DNA of 64,000 nt from UBA5287 sp041672395. GTDB lineage: Bacteria; Bacteroidota; Bacteroidia; Bacteroidales; Dysgonomonadaceae. The position numbers were made by a program, and so were the translations under genes. Positions 45,382-54,385 of the stretch are shown here, piece after piece. The stretch is from assembly GCA_041672395.1 (NCBI GenBank), contig JBAYZS010000004.1, positions 21,386-85,385 of the forward strand, read 5' to 3'. A model generated the notes under the pieces. The model ran no database searches. It saw only the letters and a list, made by a program, of their open reading frames with translations, and had not been told where the DNA came from. The stretch's first letter is position 1. Each line of letters begins with the position of its first letter.

Positions 45382-46341
45382 TTATATTTTTCGAATGCGG
45401 ACTCCCCGAACTGCGTGCTGTTCTCCTTTTTCAAGGATTAGGTTTGCGCGGAATCGGGTAGGGAGAATATTGTCTTTTAAATTAGGCAAGTTTATCTCGT
45501 TCCACACATTGTTGCCAAAGACCATCAGCTCTTTCTGAGAATATGAGGCATATTGATGAAAATAAGAGTCAGGATTCTGAAAAGCTGTTTCCTGAAGTTT
45601 TTTAAATCGATCAAGATACCACTGCCTGAGATTCTTTTCGCTTGCATCAACATATATTGAAAAGTCGAAAAAGTCGGATACGAACAACGTTCTCCTGTTC
45701 ATTTTCTTCAGCATCACCTGCAACACATTAATTCCTTCAACAATAAGAATATCTGGCTTAATAATGGTCTGCACTTTATCTGGGATAATATCATAATAAA
45801 GATGGGAATAAACAGGGGCTTCCATCTGTTCTTTACCTGATTTTACGTTGGCCAGAAAAGAGAGCAACTCCCTGGCATTGTAACTCTCAGGGAAACCTTT
45901 TTTGTTAAGGATACCTCGTTTTTCTAATTCTGCATTAGGATATAAAAATCCATCGGTTGTAATTAATTCAACCTTTGGCTTTTCTGGTAACATGGATAGC
46001 AGTTTTTGCAAAACACGGGCGGTTGTACTTTTTCCTGCGGCAACACTTCCCGCAATACCAATGATAAAAGGAATACGCCTACTCGTATTTTTAAAGAACT
46101 GATCAAGTTCATTGTGCAAATTTGCATAATGAGTAAAATGAATCTGCAATAAACTGATCATTGGAAGATAAACGTCGTTTACTTCTTCAATGTTCAGGGG
46201 CTCATTCAATGCTTGTAGCTTGCTGAGATCGATGTCGGATTCTGAAATGGGGAATTGTGGATGTTCTTCTAATACTTTCCATTCATCGCGACTAAAAGCT
46301 CTGAAAGGAGAATACGTTGCGTCATATGATTGATAATCCAT
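45382..46341 (-). CDS. coaA: Pantothenate kinase, type I
   Basis: CoaA (319 residues) phosphorylates pantothenate, the first committed step to coenzyme A. Features: N-terminal YSPFRAFSRDEW, the P-loop GIAGSVAAGKSTTARVL, LITTDGFLYPN and the segment PDILIVEGINVLQ. This is the prokaryotic type I enzyme of the PRK/uridine-kinase superfamily, not the type III CoaX that I would expect first in Bacteroidales. CAAAGATA at 46363-46370 (TATCTTTG on the minus strand) is a probable -7 box. Confidence 0.93.
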   Translation of the reverse strand: MDYQSYDATYSPFRAFSRDEWKVLEEHPQFPISESDIDLSKLQALNEPLNIEEVNDVYLPMISLLQIHFTHYANLHNELDQFFKNTSRRIPFIIGIAGSVAAGKSTTARVLQKLLSMLPEKPKVELITTDGFLYPNAELEKRGILNKKGFPESYNARELLSFLANVKSGKEQMEAPVYSHLYYDIIPDKVQTIIKPDILIVEGINVLQVMLKKMNRRTLFVSDFFDFSIYVDASEKNLRQWYLDRFKKLQETAFQNPDSYFHQYASYSQKELMVFGNNVWNEINLPNLKDNILPTRFRANLILEKGEQHAVRGVRIRKI

Positions 46342-46401
46342 TTCTAAAGAATTTTATTTTCACAAAGATATAGCTTTTTTAAATCAGAGAAATGATTTAA
46401 A

Positions 46402-46433
46402 TAAAAAACCGATAAACAAATCTTGTTTATCGG
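46402..46433 (-). terminator. Intrinsic terminator after htpG
   Basis: On the minus strand CCGATAAACAA and TTGTTTATCGG (46423-46433 and 46409-46419 on the plus strand) form a perfect 11-bp stem, followed by a run of Ts (46403-46408). Confidence 0.9.
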
Positions 46434-46463
46434 CTTAATAAGTGGTTGTCTTATGATAGATTA

Positions 46464-48356
46464 TTAAATTGTTTCAAATCCTCGTTTCACAAAATTGTTC
46501 AGTTCCTCACCCCTGAGCATGCCGCTTGACAACAGAGCAAGGTCGATAATTTGTTTCAATTTTGTGTTCTCACCGGCATAAGTCGATATAGCCTCTTTTT
46601 CTTTACCATCAATATCTGTAACCATTTGCTTAACTAAAGGATGATTTACATTTACTGTCACTTGATACATATCAGGCATTTCGCCATACATTGCCATTCC
46701 TTGTTGCATTGCCGACATCTCTTTCATGCGTCGGGTGAATTCATTCTGGGTGATTTGTACCGGTCGTTCCGATTCATTCAAAGCTTTAAACTCAACCGTA
46801 AAGGATGTTTTATCCAATTTAGGAATTTGAGACGTAAAGGCTTCGTTTAGAGCTTCTTTCTGAGAGTCAGTAAGCTCGATTGAAGAACTATCCTCTTTTT
46901 CAATAATATGATCAATGGTGTCACTGTCGACACGTACAAAACGAGTTTTCTCAAATTTCTGTTCCATCAAACCAATCCAGTGAACATCCAGCGGTCCATC
47001 CAAAATCAGCACATCATATCCATTTTGTTTAGCCGATTCAATAGGTGCAAACTGATCCACTTTATTTGATGCATACAAATATATCAATGTGTCATTTTTA
47101 TCTTTCTGATTGCTCTCTATCAGCGATTTGTACTCGTCAAACGTAAAATATTTATCATCTGTGTTTTTGAACAGACAATATTTTACAGCGCGATCATAGA
47201 ATTTCTCTTCTGTAAGCATTCCATATTCCACAAAAAGCTTAAGACTATCCCATTTTTCTTCAAATTGTGAACGATCGTTTTTGAATATCTCGTTCAACTT
47301 GTCAGATACTTTCTTTGTAATATGATTTGATATTTTCTTTACATTACTGTCGCTCTGAAGATAAGAACGGGATACGTTCAATGGGATATCGGGTGAATCA
47401 ATAACTCCATGAAGAAAGGTGAGGAATTCGGGAACAATACCTTCCACGGAATCGGTCACAAATACCTGATTGCTATATAGCTGTATCTTGTTGCGCTGCA
47501 GGTCGAGGTTGCTTTTTACCCTTGGGAAATATAAAATTCCCGTAAGATGGAATGGATAATCTACATTTAAATGTATCCAAAACATCGGCTCATCCATAGT
47601 CATCGGATACAATTGATGATAAAAATTTGTGTAATCTTCGTCTTTTAATCCGACTGGTGCCTTTTTCCATAGGGGCTCTGTGTTGTTGATAACATTGTCT
47701 TCTTCTGTATCAACATATTTACCGTCTTTCCATTCTTGCTTTTTACCTGAAACAATAGGCACGGGCAAAAAACGACAATGCTTTTTTAAGATTGATTCAA
47801 TCTGGTCTTTTTCAAGAAACTCTTTATGTTCATCATCAATGTGCATGATAATGTCAGTACCGCGATCAGCCTTGTCGGTTTCAGTCATTTTATATTCGAC
47901 CGTTCCATCACTTAACCACTTTACGGCATGTGCATCTTCTTTGTATGACTTGGTGATGATCTCAACCTTTTTTGAAACCATGAAAGTAGAGTAAAATCCA
48001 AGTCCGAAATGACCGATAATCGCGTTAGGATCATCTTTGTATTTCTCTATAAAATCGTTTGCCGATGAGAAAGCAATTTGATTAATGTATTTGTCTACTT
48101 CCTCGGCTGTCATTCCAATACCTCTATCTGAAACAGTAAGGGTCTTGGCCTTTGGATCAATGGATACCCTGACCGACAAGTCGTCCAATTCGCCTTTAAA
48201 TTCGCCTTTTGAGGCATACGTTTTAAGCTTTTGAGAAGCATCTACCGCGTTTGAAACTACTTCGCGAAGAAAAATTTCCTGATCACTGTAAAGAAATTTT
48301 TTAATAATGGGGAAAATATTTTCTGTAGTTACCCCAATCTGTCCTTCTTTTTGCAT
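46464..48356 (-). CDS. htpG: Chaperone protein HtpG (Hsp90)
   Basis: HtpG (630 residues) is the bacterial Hsp90. The N-terminal ATPase has LYSDQEIFLREVVSNAVDA, SDRGIGMTAEEV and GHFGLGFYSTFMV. The middle domain has PMFWIHLNVDYPF and LPLNVSRSYLQ-like elements. The C-terminal dimerisation domain is shorter and ends LLSSGMLRGEELNNFVKRGF. The frame is open to 48425, but the ATG at 48356 (MQKEGQIGVTTENIFP) matches the family start. No heat-shock box of a known type was found upstream. Confidence 0.96.
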   Translation of the reverse strand: MQKEGQIGVTTENIFPIIKKFLYSDQEIFLREVVSNAVDASQKLKTYASKGEFKGELDDLSVRVSIDPKAKTLTVSDRGIGMTAEEVDKYINQIAFSSANDFIEKYKDDPNAIIGHFGLGFYSTFMVSKKVEIITKSYKEDAHAVKWLSDGTVEYKMTETDKADRGTDIIMHIDDEHKEFLEKDQIESILKKHCRFLPVPIVSGKKQEWKDGKYVDTEEDNVINNTEPLWKKAPVGLKDEDYTNFYHQLYPMTMDEPMFWIHLNVDYPFHLTGILYFPRVKSNLDLQRNKIQLYSNQVFVTDSVEGIVPEFLTFLHGVIDSPDIPLNVSRSYLQSDSNVKKISNHITKKVSDKLNEIFKNDRSQFEEKWDSLKLFVEYGMLTEEKFYDRAVKYCLFKNTDDKYFTFDEYKSLIESNQKDKNDTLIYLYASNKVDQFAPIESAKQNGYDVLILDGPLDVHWIGLMEQKFEKTRFVRVDSDTIDHIIEKEDSSSIELTDSQKEALNEAFTSQIPKLDKTSFTVEFKALNESERPVQITQNEFTRRMKEMSAMQQGMAMYGEMPDMYQVTVNVNHPLVKQMVTDIDGKEKEAISTYAGENTKLKQIIDLALLSSGMLRGEELNNFVKRGFETI

Positions 48357-48810
48357 ATCGTTATTCTGTTTGTTTTTTACTAACATAATAAAAGCAAATA
48401 ATGTGCCACAAGATAAAACTGACATGCTCTTTTTAACAAAAGAATGGTTTTTTAATATTTTAATTAAATCTCATGTGTTAAAAAACTTGCTCTGGTAAAC
48501 GAATTCAAACGATTCTGTTTTAACTAAAAAAATAATTAATATCTATTTCGTAATATTTACGTAATAAATTTAGATAAAATAGATATAAACAAAATCGATT
48601 GGTTATAGAGTGATTTGTTTAGTTAAAATATGATTTAAAATGCCTGAAAATCAATGTATTAAATGTTTAATAATTTTATTAACACTCTTTATATGTTTTT
48701 GAACAAGAATTATTTGATAATTATAAATATATCTTATTATCTTTGTGAGAGACGAGTAAAAATTAGATGATAATTGACTCTTGTCTTTAACACAATAAAA
48801 TATAAGAATT
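48357..48810. other. 454-bp divergent intergenic region with nested inverted repeats
   Basis: This is an AT-rich region between htpG and the sigma-factor gene. TTTTAACTAAA (48518-48528) and TTTAGTTAAAA (48618-48628) form a perfect 11-bp inverted repeat. Between them lie ATATCTATTT (48539-48548) and AAATAGATAT (48577-48586), perfect over 10 bp, and a small palindrome CGTAATATTTACG (48549-48561). The rest holds the sigma-gene promoter and nothing else recognisable. Confidence 0.5.
48713..48745 (+). promoter_or_regulatory. Promoter of the ECF sigma-factor gene
   Basis: TTTG (48713-48716) and TATCTTTG (48738-48745) are 21 bases apart, giving a leader of about 60 bases. This is the housekeeping-type promoter, so the gene does not appear to depend on its own product. 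Confidence 0.65.
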
Positions 48811-49332
48811 ATGGAAGCAACTAATTCATTCGAAACAAAACTACTAAGTTTACAGGATAACATGATGAATTTTGCGTTAACACTTACTGCCAATAGGGAG
48901 GAAGCTAAAGACCTGTTGCAGGAAACAACTCTTAGAGTATTGGATAATAAAGAGAAGTATTATGAAAACGTGAATTTCAAAGGTTGGGTATTCACTATTA
49001 TGCATAATATTTTTGTTAATAACTATCGCAAAATTGTTAGAAGTCAAACAATCATTGATAAAACAGAAAACTTGTATCATTTGAATTTACCACAGGATTC
49101 TGGATTTGACACTCCTGATGGGGCGTATACAATTAAAGAAATAAATACGGCAATAAATAGTTTTTCAAATGAGTATAAGATTCCCTTTTCAATGCATGTC
49201 TCTGGATATAAGTACGAAGAAATTGCACAGCATTTGGATTTACCAATTGGAACCGTTAAAAGCAGAATATTTTTTGCGCGTAAGCGTTTGCAGGATTTGC
49301 TGAAAGACTTTAGGTACTACAGAGAAAAGTAA
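48811..49332 (+). CDS. ECF-type RNA polymerase sigma factor
   Basis: This 173-residue protein has sigma region 2 (NREEAKDLLQETTLRVLDNK, GWVFTIMHNIFVNNYRK) and region 4 (YEEIAQHLDLPIGTVKSRIF with the recognition helix, FFARKRLQDLLK), joined by a short linker. Region 3 is absent, as in all extracytoplasmic-function sigma factors. No anti-sigma gene, TonB receptor or membrane sensor adjoins it: a terminator follows and lon points the other way. It is therefore an orphan, probably controlled at the level of its own expression. Confidence 0.92.
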   Translation: MEATNSFETKLLSLQDNMMNFALTLTANREEAKDLLQETTLRVLDNKEKYYENVNFKGWVFTIMHNIFVNNYRKIVRSQTIIDKTENLYHLNLPQDSGFDTPDGAYTIKEINTAINSFSNEYKIPFSMHVSGYKYEEIAQHLDLPIGTVKSRIFFARKRLQDLLKDFRYYREK

Positions 49333-49349
49333 ATAGATTAAATACAATT

Positions 49350-49382
49350 AAAGGCCTCTTGATTTCAAGAGGCCTTTTTATT
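49350..49382 (+). terminator. Intrinsic terminator after the sigma-factor gene
   Basis: AAAGGCCTCTTG (49350-49361), loop ATTT, and CAAGAGGCCTTT (49366-49377) form a perfect 12-bp stem with a T-run. Confidence 0.95.
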
Positions 49383-49572
49383 TGCAATGCTGTTATCTAA
49401 ATTGTTGCTTTTTCAGTCTACTATTGATCATTCTACACGTTTAACTTTGAGCTATTTTACATTTCAAGTACATTTTTTCGCGTGAATAGTTGATTATACG
49501 ACTGAAATTTTGCGAATCAACGCCTTTTAACATCCTTTCACGTTTAAAATCACCCTCTTACTACCTCTATTC

Positions 49573-49605
49573 TCTCACCTTCCTCTCACTATGCTCCCAC
49601 TATGC
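49573..49605 (+). repeat. Dispersed 11-bp unit repeat, copy C
   Basis: TCTCACCTTCC (49573-49583), TCTCACTATGC (49584-49594) and TCCCACTATGC (49595-49605) stand in tandem. The array lies between the convergent ends of the sigma-factor gene and lon; the remaining intergenic sequence (49383-49706) shows nothing else. Confidence 0.85.
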
Positions 49606-49706
49606 TCTTAGTGAAGTGTTGAGTCACTTTGTCTTTAATAACGTGAGTAAATGTGAAAATATCGTAAAATAAATACATGAGTTTTCACAATCTTTTATTG
49701 ATTATC

Positions 49707-52160
49707 TCACTTCATTACAATTAAATTCTTGGGATTTTTGACTTTCTCCTTGAGTAAAGCTAAATCCAGAACTTCTTTAATATCTGTCACATAATGAAAT
49801 TCCAAACCTTTAACATACTCTTCTTTAATTTCTTCAATATCCTTTTTGTTCTCCTCGCTTAAAATAACCTCTTTTATACCTGCCCTCTTAGCAGCAAGAA
49901 TTTTTTCGCGAATGCCACCCACTGGCAACACTTTCCCTCTTAATGTTATCTCACCTGTCATTGCCAGATTGGGTCTCACTTTTTGTTGCGTAAACAAAGA
50001 TGCAAGGGATGTTACCATCGTAATTCCGGCCGACGGTCCGTCTTTGGGAATGGCGCCTTCAGGAACGTGAATGTGGGTGTTCCAGTTCTCAAATATCTCT
50101 GAGTCAATATCAATTTCTTCTGCATGTGAATGAATATATTCCATTGCTAACATGGCAGATTCTTTCATTACATCTCCTAAATTACCGGTTAATGTCAGTT
50201 TGGACCCCTTTCCTTTGCTAAGTGAACCCTCAACAAATAGAATTTCACCACCGACGGCAGTCCAGGCCAATCCTGTAACCACTCCGGCGTATTCATTGCC
50301 TTGGTACATATCTTTATTATATTCCTCGGGACCTAGATATTCTTTCAAATTAACGGGTTCAAGATTTTTTGGATAGCTTTCTTCTGAAGCAATGTGGCGA
50401 GCGATTTTACGCATGACTTTTGCTATTTTCTTATCCAATTCGCGCACTCCCGATTCGCGTGTGTAGTCATCAATGATCTTTCTGATGGCTGGTTTGGAGA
50501 TCTTAAAATCTTTCTTGCTTATACCGTGACTTTCTAACTCTTTCGGAACAAGGTGGCGATAGGCTATCTCAATTTTTTCTTCAGTAATATAACCGCCTAC
50601 ATTAATCAACTCCATCCTGTCGAGTAACGGCTGTGGCACCGTGTTTAGATTGTTTGCTGTGGCAATAAACAGTACCTTCGACAAGTCGTAGTCGATCGAC
50701 AAATAATTGTCGTGAAACGTATTATTCTGTTCTGGATCCAACACTTCAAGCAAGGCTGAAGAGGGATCGCCCCTGAAATCATTTCCAATTTTGTCTATTT
50801 CGTCAAGTACAAATACCGGATTTGAGGTACCTGCTTTCTTTATATTTTCAATAATTCTCCCTGGTATAGCGCCAATATAGGTGCGTCTGTGTCCTCTGAT
50901 TTCTGCTTCATCGTGCAAGCCGCCTAACGAAATGCGTACATATTTTCTGTTCAATGCCTTGGCAATGGATTTCCCAAGAGAAGTTTTTCCTACTCCGGGA
51001 GGGCCATACAGACAAATGATTGGTGCTTTCAAATCACCTTTTAATTTTAATACTGCCAAATGCTCAATGATACGCTCTTTCACTTTTTCCATTCCAAAAT
51101 GGTCTTTGTCAAGGGTCTTCTGGGCATTATGAAGGTTGAAATTGTCTTTGGTGTACTCATTCCATGGCAGTTCCAGAATGTTTTCGAGATAACCGAATTG
51201 TACAGAATAATCTGGCGACTGCGGATTGAGACGCTCCAGCTTTTTGAGCTCTTTCTCAAATGTTTCTGCTACAGCATCATCCCATTTCTTTTTAATTGCT
51301 TTTTTGTGGAACTCATTAACCTCAATTTGCTGTGTGTTTCCACCCAGCTCCTCCTGAATTGTGCGGATCTGCTGTTGCAGATAGTATTCTTTTTGTTGTT
51401 GATTCAAATCCTCACGTGTCTTCAACTGGATGTTCAACTTGAGTTCCAGCACTTGATTCTCACGGTTTAGAATCATCAACATTCTATAGGCTTGCTCTTT
51501 TTCATCATTAATAGATAGCAATTCCTGTTTTTCTCTGCTTTCGATGGGCAGATTTGTTCCGCAATAGCTGAGAAGCATACTTTCAAATGCTTCATCGTTT
51601 ATTGTACGAAGCAATTCTTTTGGTGGATCTCCCAGCAAATGCAACATTTGAGTTACCGCATCACGGATTGAATCCAATAATGCGTCATATTCTTTATCGT
51701 TTTTAGATACCTTTTTGGTCTCTAATGTTTTAAATGTGGCTTTAAAATAGGGCTCTGATTGTTGCATCTCAAACCATTCAAAACGTTTTTTCGCTTGAAC
51801 AATGAGACTTAAATTATTATCGGCAAGTTCAATTACACGAATAACCTCTGCAATTACTCCTATATTATATATATCTTTTGATGTGGGCTCTTCTATATTT
51901 GTGTCTTTTTGGCAGACCAACCCAATATATTGTGGTGTTTTACCTAAAGCTTTTACCAGTTTCAACGATTTATCTCTGCCAACAGAGATGGGCAGACTGC
52001 TTCCCGGAAAAACAATGGTATTTCGTAATGGCAAAATGGGAATTAAATCGGGTAATTGCTCTTCGTTTAAATCTTGATGACCTTCAGTCACATTATTAGC
52101 TATGAATGAAATTACACTCTGATCGCTATCATCATTGGATATATTGAGTCTCTTAAACAT
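49707..52160 (-). CDS. lon: Lon ATP-dependent protease
   Basis: Lon (817 residues) degrades misfolded and regulatory proteins. The N-terminal substrate-binding LON domain starts IPILPLRNTIVFPGS. A coiled coil, the AAA+ module (GPPGVGKTSLGKSIA, VFVLDEIDKIG) and the protease domain with catalytic Ser in PKDGPSAGITM follow. The frame is open to 52193, but the -7 box CAAAGATA at 52182-52189 (TATCTTTG on the minus strand) puts the transcript start downstream of that ATG, so the ATG at 52160 is used. The promoter overlaps that of the divergent trmN6 gene. Confidence 0.96.
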   Translation of the reverse strand: MFKRLNISNDDSDQSVISFIANNVTEGHQDLNEEQLPDLIPILPLRNTIVFPGSSLPISVGRDKSLKLVKALGKTPQYIGLVCQKDTNIEEPTSKDIYNIGVIAEVIRVIELADNNLSLIVQAKKRFEWFEMQQSEPYFKATFKTLETKKVSKNDKEYDALLDSIRDAVTQMLHLLGDPPKELLRTINDEAFESMLLSYCGTNLPIESREKQELLSINDEKEQAYRMLMILNRENQVLELKLNIQLKTREDLNQQQKEYYLQQQIRTIQEELGGNTQQIEVNEFHKKAIKKKWDDAVAETFEKELKKLERLNPQSPDYSVQFGYLENILELPWNEYTKDNFNLHNAQKTLDKDHFGMEKVKERIIEHLAVLKLKGDLKAPIICLYGPPGVGKTSLGKSIAKALNRKYVRISLGGLHDEAEIRGHRRTYIGAIPGRIIENIKKAGTSNPVFVLDEIDKIGNDFRGDPSSALLEVLDPEQNNTFHDNYLSIDYDLSKVLFIATANNLNTVPQPLLDRMELINVGGYITEEKIEIAYRHLVPKELESHGISKKDFKISKPAIRKIIDDYTRESGVRELDKKIAKVMRKIARHIASEESYPKNLEPVNLKEYLGPEEYNKDMYQGNEYAGVVTGLAWTAVGGEILFVEGSLSKGKGSKLTLTGNLGDVMKESAMLAMEYIHSHAEEIDIDSEIFENWNTHIHVPEGAIPKDGPSAGITMVTSLASLFTQQKVRPNLAMTGEITLRGKVLPVGGIREKILAAKRAGIKEVILSEENKKDIEEIKEEYVKGLEFHYVTDIKEVLDLALLKEKVKNPKNLIVMK

Positions 52161-52181
52161 ATAATTTAATTGTTTATTCAA

Positions 52182-52217
52182 CAAAGATAGCATAATCCTT
52201 AAAATTTGCTATTTTTG
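52182..52217. promoter_or_regulatory. Overlapping divergent promoters of lon and trmN6
   Basis: The lon -7 box (52182-52189, minus strand) and a TATTTTTG -7 box for trmN6 (52210-52217, plus strand) lie 20 bases apart. The -33 zone of each promoter falls on the -7 box of the other. Clear -33 TTG elements are missing. Confidence 0.5.
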
Positions 52218-52279
52218 TCGCTGTTTATATTGAATGGTTCCAAAATTCGTGCCAGAATTTAAGATTAATAATTAATGTG

Positions 52280-52996
52280 ATGCCAAATCCATATTTTGCA
52301 TTTAAACAATTTGTAGTTTATCACAACCGTTGTGCTATGAAAGTGGGTACGGACGGTGTTTTGCTGGGGGCGTGGGCTGATGTCGCTTTGGCTGAAAGTA
52401 TATTGGATGTTGGCACTGGGTCGGGATTGATCGCTTTAATGCTTGCTCAAAGAAATCGAGATGCAAGGGTTCTTGCTATTGATACGGATGCAGGTGCTAT
52501 CGAACAGACTCGCGAGAACTTTACAGGTTCTCCTTTTTCCAACAGGCTGATGGTAAGTCATATTTCTTTTCAAAAGCTTGCTGACAGACCGCAAGACAGG
52601 TTTAATCATATAGTGTCAAATCCTCCATATTTTGTTGATTCGTTGAAATCACCCAACACTTCTCGTTCTTTAGCTCGCCATGCTGATTCTCTATCTTTGC
52701 ATAACCTTATTCAATTGAGCAGAGGTTTGGTTTCTGATGATGGGAAACTTTCGCTGATCTTGCCTTATAACCAAAAGACAGATGCTGAGCAAATAGCTCT
52801 TGATTGTGGTTGGCATATTTCTAAATCACTTTCGGTTTTTCCTCTTCCGGATTCAAATCCAAAACGTGTTTTATTGGAATTTTCTGCAAATAACGTATCT
52901 GAAGTACTTGATCAACATTTGACCATCGAACTTGCCAGACATCAATATTCTTCTGAATTCAAATCGTTAGTCAAGGATTTCTATTTACATTTATGA
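52280..52996 (+). CDS. trmN6: tRNA1(Val) (adenine(37)-N6)-methyltransferase
   Basis: This 238-residue SAM-dependent methyltransferase modifies A37 of tRNA1(Val) in the E. coli YfiC family. The SAM-binding motif ILDVGTGSGLIALMLAQ, the adenine-N6 catalytic motif NPPYF (in HIVSNPPYF) and the early KVGTDGVLLGAW are present. A GTG at 52277 precedes the ATG directly; the ATG is assumed. The IS110 element begins shortly after the stop codon, which is intact. Confidence 0.9.
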   Translation: MPNPYFAFKQFVVYHNRCAMKVGTDGVLLGAWADVALAESILDVGTGSGLIALMLAQRNRDARVLAIDTDAGAIEQTRENFTGSPFSNRLMVSHISFQKLADRPQDRFNHIVSNPPYFVDSLKSPNTSRSLARHADSLSLHNLIQLSRGLVSDDGKLSLILPYNQKTDAEQIALDCGWHISKSLSVFPLPDSNPKRVLLEFSANNVSEVLDQHLTIELARHQYSSEFKSLVKDFYLHL

Positions 52997-53126
52997 AACC
53001 TCCATGTTGTATTTAACACTCAAGCGCATGAAAATATAGAGTTGCGCTGATTAAACATTGCCGGGATTTATTTTGTTTTGTTTTATTGCCTTTACAGGCT
53101 CTCACAAAACTTTATATTCAGGCAGT

Positions 53127-54385
53127 ATGGAGACAGTATCATTTGAACAAGTAGTCAGCCGCGGTTGCGGTCTAGACGTACACAAAGAAACGGTTGTCGC
53201 CACCATAGACGGCGAGGGGCTAAAACGTACCACCCTGGAATTTGGAACGTTCACGAGTTCTTTGACAGAATTGAAAGACTGGTTAGTCGAAAACAAGATT
53301 ACTCACGTAGCAATGGAGAGTACGGGTGTATACTGGAAGCCGGTTTACAACATCCTTGAGCCAACGGGTATAACTGTTTGGATTGTCAATGCCCGGCACG
53401 TTAAGAACGTACCGGGGCATAAAACAGACAAAAAAGACAGTCGCTGGATATGTAAACTTCTTCTTGCCGGTTTGCTAAAGCCGAGCTACATTCCTCCACG
53501 AGAACAGAGGGAATTACGTGATTTAACTCGTTACCGAAAGAAGTTGATCCAGGATGTGGCATCCAACAAAAACCGAATCATTCGTATTTTGGAAGATTGT
53601 AATGTGAAACTCTCGAGTGTATTAAGCGATACCTCAGGTATTACAGCCACAAAATTGATTAACAAACTCTGTGATGGTAAAAAGGTAACTCCCGAGGATA
53701 TAGATGAGGTATATCACAAAAAAATCAGAGCGACCAAAGAAGAGATTTGGGAAGCTTGTAATGGTAATATTACTGACCACCACATCTACCTGATGGGTGC
53801 AATCCGCTCAAACAACCGGCATATTGAATCTTCAATTGAAGAGCTTAATCAAAAGATAAGGCAAATTCTTTCGCCTTACGAAAACGTAATGGAACTCCTT
53901 CGTGAGATTCCGGGATTAAGTCATAAAACCGCTGACGATCTTATCGCTGAAATCGGGCTGGATATGGAGGTTTTTCCAAGCGAAAAGCATTTGGCAAGCT
54001 GGGTAGGTGTATCGCCTGGTAATAATGAGAGCGCGGGTAAAAAAAAAGCGGCAGAACAACCCACGGTAACAAGCAGGCAAAAACAACACTAGTAGAAGCC
54101 GCATGGGCTGCATCGCGTACAAAGAACACGTTTTATCTTACCCGTTATCATCGTTTAGCCGCTAGGCGTGGTAAAAAAAGAGCTATAATTGCTATTGCTC
54201 ATTCCATTCTCAAATCGGTGTATTTTGTCTTAAAATACAATGTACCGTACCATGAGCTGGGAGCGGATTATTTAAACTCCCAAATAGAGAAAAGGCGGAA
54301 AAAGTATTTAAAGGGCGAATTAGAAAAGATGGGATATGCAGTTCAACTGGAGCCTTCTAAGCCTTTGAGTCCTACAGCTGTATAA
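53127..54385 (+). CDS. IS110-family transposase, frame broken at an A9 run
   Basis: A 419-residue transposase is obtained only if the ribosome or polymerase slips once at nine As (54039-54047). Without slippage the product ends after 321 residues at 54092. The N-terminal RuvC-like DEDD domain is intact (GLDVHKETVVATIDG, AMESTGVYWKPVY, GHKTDKKDSRW). A helix-hairpin-helix-like segment (LLREIPGLSHKTADDLIAEI) leads to the C-terminal transposase_20 domain, which resumes in the -1 frame with KSGRTTHGN, LVEAAWAASRTKN and continues to SVYFVLKYN. The frame is also open upstream to 53058, but METVSFEQVV is the usual start. This may be a decayed gene, a sequencing error or programmed slippage. Confidence 0.8.
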
